DNA from: Vicugna pacos
Taxonomy: Eukaryota; Chordata; Mammalia; Artiodactyla; Camelidae
Reading direction: 5' to 3'
Assembly (NCBI RefSeq): GCF_048564905.1
Contig: NC_133009.1
Span: forward strand, 1,505,001-1,569,000
DNA length: 64,000 bases
In this document: one piece after another, positions 56,829-64,000 of the stretch
Position numbering within the stretch: position 1 is the stretch's first letter
How the letters are laid out: the number at the start of each line of letters is the position of its first letter
The notes under the pieces: generated by a model
Told to the model about the DNA's origin: nothing
The model's input: the letters and a program-made list of their open reading frames with translations, nothing else
Database searches by the model: none
Made by a program: the position numbers and the translations under genes

Positions 56829-56937
56829 GCTTATTTTTTTACTTTCTTTTTTAATGGAGGTACTGGTGCTTGAACCCAGGACCTTGTACATGCTAAGCAC
56901 GTGCTGTACCACTGAGCTATACCCATCCTTCCCCCAA
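56829..56937 (-). mobile_element. Camelid tRNA-derived SINE (Vic-1 type)
   Basis: The plus strand reads TTTTTAATGGAGGTACTGGT, GCTTGAACCCAGGACCTTGT, ACATGCTAAGCACGTGCTGT, ACCACTGAGCTATACCCATC, the reverse complement of the SINE with its T-rich tail complement on the left. Confidence 0.85.
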
Positions 56938-57262
56938 TATTTGTGTTTTTAGTGGGCATAATGTGCTGGTAGCAGGTACTTTAGTGTGAGACACAGTCAC
57001 CTGCCTCTGAGCATCACGTTAATACCTTTCCCCTGAGCTAGAGAGCTAGATAGTCTGTTTCCAAAAGTTCAATAAATTATCTACATTTCCTTTTTTCTTG
57101 AAAAAGGCATTAACTCATGTTTCTCTTTAGTATCACGTATAAATAAAATTTGAGTTTATTAACCATTTACCAAAGTTTTAAGGGTAATAAATATTAAGTA
57201 CAGATTTCTGAAACATCAGTCATCACTGAAGATCCACATCTACTGTTCCCTCTCTCTGTTAG

Positions 57263-57399
57263 TCACCTTACTTCTGGAGTTCTGGAAGCGGCTCCAGGCA
57301 GAACTTGAGTATGAATGGGACACGGTTGAGCAGGAAGAACAAGTCCGGCCAGAATAGGAGGCGTGGTGTCCCCACGTGGAGATAGATGAGATTACCCAG
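57263..57399 (+). pseudogene. ANO6-like exon 5 of those found, with a stop and lost donor
   Basis: The acceptor is TCTCTGTTAG. After a split codon it reads TLLLEFWKRLQAELEYEWDT, then VEQEEQVRPE, a TAG stop at 57355-57357, EAWCPHVEIDEITQ. Human has LFLEFWKRRQAELEYEWDTV and VINEITQ. Six bases are missing at the human VELQQEEQ position. The donor GT is GA (57400-57401), so splicing at the old site is lost. In the protein this segment is the end of TM2 and the start of the first intracellular loop. Confidence 0.9.
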
Positions 57400-57449
57400 G
57401 AAAAACGGGCGCTGTTTTGATGCACTTTAGTCTGTTTACTTCTGGACTT

Positions 57450-57608
57450 GTCAGCATTGGCTGCATGTTGGAATCACCAGGGGAACTTAAAAAATGTTGG
57501 TGCCTGGATTCCATCACTGCAAACTCTGATGGTACTTAGTAGCCTGGTGTGCATTCTGGCATAAGGAAGTTTTTAAAGCTCCTCTGGTTATTCTAATGTG
57601 CAGCCAAG
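57450..57608 (+). mobile_element. MER5A-like hAT DNA transposon
   Basis: The left end reads CAGCATTGGCTGCATGTTGG and AATCACCAGGGGAACTTAAA. The right end reads AAGCTCCTCTGGTTATTCTA and ATGTGCAGCCAAGGTG, an inverted pair typical of MER5A. Non-autonomous, old, no protein. Confidence 0.75.
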
Positions 57609-59686
57609 GTGAAGGAGCACTGCCTGGAATGGTGGACACAGAAGAGACGTGTGGTCCTTCCTTCACAATAGCAGTAAAAATGGAAAAAAGAAAAAAAGTC
57701 TGGTATAAGTGTATAAGAAAAGAGGCATTGATTTGTATCCTTTCATAACATCAATAAAAAAATCCAAAAAAAAATTGGCCGCTATTACATGGATGTAGAA
57801 GGAAAGACACATTGGTTTTTATAGTTGACTCCCATTTTTTCACATGTGCCTTCATTATTGCGGCCTCCTTATCATCGTAGACTAGGTGCCCCTTTGTCTT
57901 GAACTAAGCCCCGCTCACTGCTCCCCTTTCTGGTTGGGATGTGCACAAAGCAGCATGGCTCTCATCCTAAAGTCAGAGAAAGTGTAGAAGAAGCAGGGAA
58001 ACATTTGTTGAGGTGCCGTCAGTATTTGAGCAGTGTTTGAGCTAGGCATTTTACATAATTGGAAATGTAAATTTATTGCTGCCACTCCTGCAGCAAAAGT
58101 AAAAAAATAAAACTCTGTATCTTTGTATCAACATTTCAGAGCTATGAAAAGATAATTTTTGAGTCATTTGTATCATTGCTTCTTTCCATCAGCTGAGATA
58201 ATTTAGAGCTGATGGTGCTTGCAGTCAGCAGCAGCAGGAAAGTAGGTTGTGAGCATGAATTATTCTTGGAAAGAAAATGCTTTTACTAGGAGCATCTAAA
58301 ATATCTCCAACTATAGATTTTATAAATTGAATCTGATCTACAGAATTTTTGCACTGAAAACGTCTGGAGGAAGCAGGTCAAATTCCTCTTTTTATAAATG
58401 GAAAAAAATGAGGTTCAGCTACCAGTAGAAAGTGACATTTGTCTTTTACAATGTAATAAGCTTCTAATAATCCCCATTATGAATAGTTCCCATTGTTTAC
58501 AACTGAAGATGGGGGTCAAAGCTTATGTTGGTGAAAGACTGTACATTCAGAGATGAAAGCTGAAACTTAGACAAAATTAGATGTTCATAATGTTTTTGAG
58601 TTCTGAGAAACAAAAGCGTATCATATTGGCAGCATACAAAAAATACTGAAGAAAAGTTTTTGGTCACTTAAACTGACAATTTTAAATTTAAAATTGCCAA
58701 CTAATAAGTGTAAATTTTCATTGGAACATTCTTGTTGAAAAATTGAAAATGAAGACACATTTCACTTTATCATTCTTCCTTATTTAAAATTGTTTAATTT
58801 GTTTTTTAGTTTTTTTAATTGAAGCGTTTAACTTTTATTGCAAATGCATGCTCCATTGTTCAGAGAGGCCAGCGTTGTGGTAGTGAGACCTTGGGAATGA
58901 AGTTGCTGAAATCCATATTTGAACACAGCAGCTTGCTTCCTGAGTGATCTTGAACAACTTAAATTCTCTGTGCTGTAGTTTCTTATAAAATAAGAATAAG
59001 AGAGTTGATTCCTCATGACTGTGGTAAGGACGGGTCGAATTAATGTACAGAATCTACTTGGAAGAATTCCTGGCACAGAGGAAGGGCCATGTGCTTAGTG
59101 ACAGCTATTATTATACTATATCTGCTTTTATAATCCAGGTAAATCTTGAGTCTTACTGATATCATCTCTAAAGAAAAAATCTAAATATAAACTCTAAAAT
59201 GGAAACTCTAATAGTTCATAGTTAGAGGTAATTAATACATAAAGCTCAATGAAGAAACACACAGTGGAGACCAGTTAGCTGCAGACACCTGTGAAACGTT
59301 CTGTCCTGCACGGACTCTCAGCTGTCACTACCGTCACTTCTGAAATCCAAGACAAGCTCAGGAGTAGAGCTTTACACCTTGGCCTCGTCAGGTACCCAGA
59401 CCCCTAAGCTCAGACCATGGCAGGGAAACAGTTTGCTGTTCACATGTGTATTTTCAAAAAATAGTATTAAAATGGACACTATACTTATTTTGTTGTATGC
59501 TTGACATCGTTAACAGAAAAGAAAAAAAAACTAAAAAGGAAAAAAACCCATTCAGCAACAAATAAGGAGACTATGTCTGAAAATTATTATTTTTTTTAAA
59601 TTATGTTTAAGATTTAGTGACCTGTTAGGAGAAAAATCATTTCATTGGTGTAATCCCTTGATTGACTAAACTTGTTTTTTAATTAG
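57609..59686. other. Intron of the ANO6-like pseudogene with a MIR
   Basis: Mostly unassigned, AT-rich sequence. A plus-strand MIR is visible at about 58895-59070 (AGTGATCTTGAACAACTTAA, ATTCTCTGTGCTGTAGTTTC, TTCCTGGCACAGAGGA). No other feature. Confidence 0.5.
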
Positions 59687-59762
59687 GAAGAAGAGCGTGT
59701 TCCTTTTACCACCTGGGGAAAATGTATACATATAACCATTTGTGCAAGTGCTCTTTTTCTGG
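59687..59762 (+). pseudogene. ANO6-like exon 6 of those found
   Basis: The acceptor is GTTTTTTAATTAG and the donor GTAAGA at 59763. It reads EEERVPFTTWGKCIHITICA, then SALFL and one more base. Human ANO6 continues the loop with EEERIPFT..GKCIR.TLCASAVFFW. No stop is present. The end is probably 2 bases short compared with the human SAVFFW coding sequence, so the frame into the next exon would be shifted. No later exon was recognised in the remaining 4.2 kb. Confidence 0.85.
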
Positions 59763-60019
59763 GTAAGAACCTGCCACAGACTTTTTAAAATATAATGTGA
59801 AATGCTGAGAAAACTGAAAGTCAAGCTGGGAAATATGTAGTCTCATAGAGAAAACTTTTTCCAGAAAACATCTGAGCCAACGCAGGGTGCCACTCTGGAG
59901 GTTCCACAGTCTCTTCTGCTCACAGTGCTTCCCCCAATTCTTTTCACCTCATTTATTCAAATCAGATCAGTGGTTTAGGATTCTCCAGGGTTTGATTAAG
60001 AGACCAGATGGAGGCATGA
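59763..60019. other. Short unassigned stretch after exon 6
   Basis: Nothing is recognised. The next expected anoctamin exon (the first extracellular loop after TM3, with NGTDPIQKYLTPQ) is not seen here. Confidence 0.4.
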
Positions 60020-61290
60020 AGAATTCTAAAATTTTCCAAAAGTAACAGCCAAGGTAAAATGTCTAAGAATAACCTAACAAAAGGATAGTAGGAACTATCA
60101 AATAAATAAAAGTTAAATCTACTGAAAGATATAAAAGATGCTTCAATCACATGATTCTAGATTAAAAGATCATATCTCCAAAGTATTAGAAGTTATAAAA
60201 TTGATTTGGGGTTTATTGTGAATAAAATCATATTAGTAATATAATAATAAATAAGATAATGAGAGGTTTACAAGTTCAAGAATAGCCAGAGTAGAAAATA
60301 GACAGGAAGTCCAGATATGGACTCTCATATCAATAATAAATTAATATAAGAAATGGAAGGCATTACAAATATGGAGAGAAATAAAGGTTATTCAGTAAAT
60401 GGAACACGTTAGCTACTTGGGGAGAAAAGAAAAGATTGAAATCATACAGTGAACCATATTTTGGGATAAATTCCAGAAAGATTTAAAAAAGTAACACAAT
60501 TAGAAAAAAACTAGAAATAAATATGGATGAATATACAACCTCTAGATGAGCAGTAAGTTTCAGAGGAAAATATATGCAGATTTCCATGCATCAGAAGCAT
60601 CCTAATTTTAAACAAAACACCAGAGGATGTTATTTGTTTACAAATCCGACAAGGGACTAATTCCATCAATACATAGAGAGTTCAGATCACTTCAAAGTTA
60701 ACATCCAAAAATCTCAGGAGCGTAGAAGGCAGAAAAGATGAACACACCTTCACAAAGGAAAAAACAGATGTCACACTCCAATGGTAATTCAGTCATTTCA
60801 CGTTAGAATGAAATAATTTTCCACCTCTCAACTGACACAGCTCTATTTATGAGGATGAAGTGCCAGTGATCACCAATCCCAAGCCTAGGTTACTGGACAT
60901 TTTTTGTGAAGTATGGTTGATTTACAATGCTGTGTTAATTTCTGGTGTACTCTTCCAGCCTTCTTAGAAAGCAGTCTGGCATTTCATATCAAGAGTCAAA
61001 AATATTCATATGCTTTAATCCACTAATTCTACTTTGAAAAACTTTTAATCAGGAAGTATTTCAAAATTGCAGGGAAAAGTCAGTATGGATGCAAGTCACA
61101 GACATACTTTTTTATGTATATATATATAAAATCTCAGCCAAAATATTCTTCCAACTCTTCAAATAGTAGAATATTATGCAGCCATGAAAAAGTGTGTCCA
61201 GGAAAATATTTTATGACAAGTCAAAGTGTTATGCTTATGATAAGCTTGAGAATAAAATTAATATATAAAGTGATTTGTTATATACAAACA
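60020..61290 (+). mobile_element. Old L1 fragment (L1M type), ORF2 end
   Basis: A-rich plus-strand sequence with L1 ORF2 words: AGAATAGCCAGAGTAGAAAA, CAAATCCGACAAGGGACTAA, CATCCAAAAATCTCAGGAGC, ATATTATGCAGCCATGAAAA. Interrupted at about 60890-60960 by a short reverse L1 3' UTR piece (GATTTACAATGCTGTGTTAA, TTTCTGGTGTAC). Frames are lost. Confidence 0.6.
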
Positions 61291-61329
61291 ATGCACAGTT
61301 CTGAAGGGATTATGTCAACAGGTAGAAGC

Positions 61330-61850
61330 ATTTTTCTTATTTTATTTTTTATTCAGAGTTGGAGTCTTTTGATTGTATATGACAAAGTCAATCTCCAATG
61401 TGCTTAAACAACAACCAAAAAATGGGGATGCATGGGATTTGTTGGTTCCTGTAAATGAAAACCTCAGGTCTGAGGTCTGGCTTCAGTCAAGGGGAGCTAC
61501 TGTAGCCCAGATGATGTCAAGGGCTGCTTTTGTCCTATCTTTATTCTGTGTCCAAGGATGTCTCAGCATGCTGCTTCTAGGCACTCAGCATTCCAGATCA
61601 TCCATCCAAACCAAGAGAGGTCTCTTTTGGCAGCTTCCTTTCTTGATAGGGGAAGCTTATCATTCACATGGGCACCAGCACTTATCTCCTCACATAATAG
61701 TGGCTCTTAATGGGTTATTTGCCAATTCTCAAATCATGTGTGAGGCCAATAGAATGAGGGGTATTATTAGTCTTAAGCCAACTGAGATCTACCTCTGGTG
61801 CTTCAGAAAGAGAGGGTCAATCGAGCTTAAATCACAGGACTGAAAACATA
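61330..61850. other. Old interspersed repeat of unknown family
   Basis: A 156-codon plus-strand frame (61373-61843) overlaps a stretch that looks like an ancient interspersed repeat, with words GTGCTTAAACAACAACCAAA, AGGTCTGGCTTCAGTCAAGG. I do not recognise the family and would not call the frame a gene. Confidence 0.35.
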
Positions 61851-62179
61851 AGGGAGGTTATTTATCCTAAAGCTAAATCTGGGTCCTCTTCTAAGACTGG
61901 GGACAGATCCAGGACAGTAGTCCTGTCCACCACTGAGTACTTTCAAATTTTCTTTAATGAGCAAATATTAAAATTATGATCAGAAAAGATGATAAGTAGG
62001 AAGAAACTTGAGGAAGGAGAATGGAAAGCTTTCCTGTTTCTTAAGAAATATTGAACCCATTAAGTGCTTGGAAGGAAAATGGAAATGTGCCAAGTTTGTA
62101 AAAGTTCTGAAATGAATTAGAATTGATTCCGCAGACCATGTAGGAGACAGTGCTATACACTTAGTGTGTCTTTGGGCTC

Positions 62180-62345
62180 TTTGAGTATTTCAGTTCTTTC
62201 ACTTAATAGTTGCTTCATTTGGGGCAAATTGCATCATCTTCACGTGGTTCTATTTCCTCATCTGTAAAAGAGATATAATATTACCTTCCCCACAAGGTGA
62301 TTGTGAGGATTTAGAAAAATAGATGTGTTCTGAAGCAATAGTAAG
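62180..62345 (+). mobile_element. MIR SINE
   Basis: The words TTGGGGCAAATTGCATCATC, TATTTCCTCATCTGTAAAAG, AATATTACCTTCCCCACAAG and GTGATTGTGAGGATTTAGAA follow MIR order on the plus strand. Confidence 0.7.
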
Positions 62346-62739
62346 CATTTAAAAATCTTAACTATTATGATTACTTAATACATAATTAAAAAAGTATTAT
62401 GCAGACTTTTTAAAAATTCATACTTTTTAAATGGCCTATATGTGCTGTACAAGAGAGGAAGGCTTAATAAAGCTTCTATAATACATTTTCTCAGCCTTAA
62501 CTAATTTTCACATTTAATCACACACACACCAAAAAGTTATTCCTTTCACAAGCATGAAGCCTTAACTGTGAAGAAAAGGATGATGAAAGAGTGTAGAGGA
62601 GGAAATAAAATGCTTTCTTTACAAACTGATGGCTTAAAAACTAAGAAAAACAACTTTTTAAGGCTTTGGTCACCATATTCAGTGCTAATACATAGGTAGA
62701 GATTTTCACATGCCTGTGGTTAATGTTCTAATTGTTTTC

Positions 62740-62890
62740 ACAATTAGTAAACAATTGACTCATCACAATAGTCCTATAAATTATTATTATTATCCCCCCA
62801 TTATGTGGGTGAGGAGATTTAAGCCCCTAGAGGTTAAGAAATTTGCACAAGGCCCCACAGCTAGCATCGGAGCTGGGATCCAGATGCAGG
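62740..62890 (-). mobile_element. MIR SINE
   Basis: AATTATTATTATTATCCCCC, GTGAGGAGATTTAAGCCCCT, AGAGGTTAAGAAATTTGCAC, AAGGCCCCACAGCTAGCATC, GAGCTGGGATCCAGATGCAG read as reverse MIR. Well kept. Confidence 0.75.
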
Positions 62891-64000
62891 AGTGTGGCTC
62901 CAGGAGGGGCTTGTAAACACCCCCTCTGCTCTCCCCTGCAGGTGCAAGCCAGCCGCCCGCTGTTACTATAAATAACATGATGTGGTTCACTTAGTCTTGA
63001 AATTCACATTCGTTGTAGCCTTCTCTCTGAGGCAGCCAGCAGGAGCAGCCAGGGACACTGAGTACATGCTTCTGGACAATGACCAAGAAGCTAGATGGAA
63101 GGAAAACAGTTTAAAAATGGGATCTTTAATGTGCATTTTTCAATGGCCAGAAAAAAACCTGCCTAGTGAGGAGCGGAAACCCTATCAGCCACGTGCAAAT
63201 TATGCTTCAGACACCCCCGCTGCCCTTGGGTCCACACAGTCAGAACTACAATGGATCAGGGACGTGAATCTTGTGCAAATGCAGGGAGTATGAATACCTG
63301 CCATTTTAAGATCTCAAGGAGTATGAAAAACATGTGAAGCTTCCATTAGCAGAGACATGATGTCACTTCCACTATTTCCCTCATGGCATGTCCACAGCTT
63401 CACTGGTCCTATTCAGAATGAAGACGACATCTACTACCTGCTGGCCCCTGAATCAGTGGTAGGTTCTCCCTTGAAAGGAAGCGTATCCCCTTCATGGGTT
63501 ACAACTAGTTCATATTTTAAGTAATTCTATAGACATAGAAGGGCTATTTTCATTGGTTCTGCTATCACAGACTTGTCTCCAAGAGAACATGCCACCAGTT
63601 ACTCCATTTTCACCCATTTAAAGATATACTTAACAGGCTTCCTTCTTTAGTGCAGTTTTAGGTTTACAGAAAAATTCACAGAAAGTGGAGTTCCCATATA
63701 TTCCCTATGCCCTGCACACAACTCCTCCTGCTGTCAGCATGTTACAATAGTGGATGCACTCATTCTTTTTGACATCCTTCATTCTTCCTCCCCTAAAGTT
63801 TAACATGCCTGATATTCACATCTCTTGTGGCATTTATGTGCGATTTACATCTCTTCTCACATTTATGTGAGGTTTACAGCCCATGCATGTTGTCTGTTTA
63901 AGCGTGGGTTGGGGGCAAATTTTCTGTGTAAGAATACGATCGTTAGTGAGTCTCATGCTGCTGGGTTTTTGGGTTGTCAGGTCCTGTTGACCATTGCTTC
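62891..64000. other. Unassigned right end, with an old L1-like tail from 63640
   Basis: A 103-codon frame at 62982-63293 and a short exon-like frame at 63398-63458 are seen, but neither matches a protein I recognise. From about 63640, TGCAGTTTTAGGTTTACAGA and AAAATTCACAGAAAGTGGAG resemble an old reverse L1 3' end that runs out of the window. No gene is called. Confidence 0.4.

Larger units (their letters stand above)
29876..59762 (+). pseudogene. Anoctamin-6-like duplicated pseudogene (intron-containing), six exons recognised
   Basis: Six exons in ANO6 protein order span about 29.9 kb. Family knowledge: ANO6/TMEM16F is a ten-transmembrane, calcium-gated phospholipid scramblase and ion channel of the plasma membrane. 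What is seen: the first five exons read best against ANO6, and the TM1 exon agrees with ANO6 at all but about 8 of 44 residues, with residues (WLG.YTQMLLLAAVVGV) that set ANO6 apart from other anoctamins. The first exon agrees at roughly 70 %. Lesions are +2 bases in exon 2, about -1 in exon 3, a displaced donor in exon 4, a stop plus lost donor in exon 5, and missing exons between 4 and 5 and after 6. N-terminal exons are also not found. Introns show DNA-level duplication, and the divergence argues for an old copy rather than the camelid ANO6 gene itself. A transcribed remnant cannot be excluded. Confidence 0.85.

Noticed and set aside
61373-61843. A 156-codon frame considered as a gene
   Set aside because: It overlaps what looks like an old interspersed repeat, and shows no domain or conserved motif.
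1-64000. CRISPR arrays, prokaryotic operons, phage or plasmid elements
   Set aside because: No spaced direct repeats, Shine-Dalgarno-led gene strings or bacterial genes. All signs are mammalian.

Overview
This is a mammalian genomic window, most likely from a camelid (camel, llama or alpaca). The lineage call rests on seven copies of a short tRNA-derived SINE whose head reads GGTATAGCTCAGTGGTAGAG and whose body ends GGTCCTGGGTTCAATCCCC-like plus TACCTCCATTAAAA; this matches the camelid Vic-1-type SINE as I remember it. L1 3' ends of artiodactyl type and old mammalian repeats (MIR, L2, MER2, MER5A, MER58-like) fit the same picture. I see no intact protein-coding gene and no functional RNA gene.

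The main finding is a decayed, intron-containing copy of an anoctamin gene closest to ANO6 (TMEM16F, the calcium-activated phospholipid scramblase), on the + strand from about 29.9 to 59.8 kb. Six exons can be read: 29876-30163, 30389-30504, 32722-32836, 37788 to about 37922, 57263-57399 and 59687-59762. They follow the order of the ANO6 protein from the cytosolic N-terminal domain through transmembrane segment 1 to the stretch before segment 2. Most splice sites are still consensus, so the copy arose by DNA duplication and not by retrotransposition. It carries two coding frameshifts, an in-frame stop, at least one lost splice donor, and missing exons.

Layout. 1-10 kb: mostly unassigned sequence with a TG-rich minisatellite, a MER2 element split by a small L1 tail, an L1 3' end, an L2 copy and a worn SINE. 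10.5-15.1 kb: a composite LINE-derived block present twice in direct orientation about 3.6 kb apart, with GC-rich unassigned sequence between. 15.1-15.9 kb: two fragments of one LTR family in inverted orientation. 16.6-18.5 kb: a minisatellite, a CpG island (about 17.03-17.64 kb) and a GC-rich repeat whose units lie in both orientations. 18.5-29.8 kb: minus-strand L1 pieces, L2, MIR, a MER58-like DNA element and unassigned sequence. 29.8-59.8 kb: the ANO6-like pseudogene, whose fourth recognised intron holds about 10.6 kb of two minus-strand L1s placed head to tail. 60-64 kb: an old plus-strand L1, MIRs and unassigned sequence.

Family names and similarities come from memory and reading by eye. 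Repeat boundaries are approximate, usually to within a few tens of bases.
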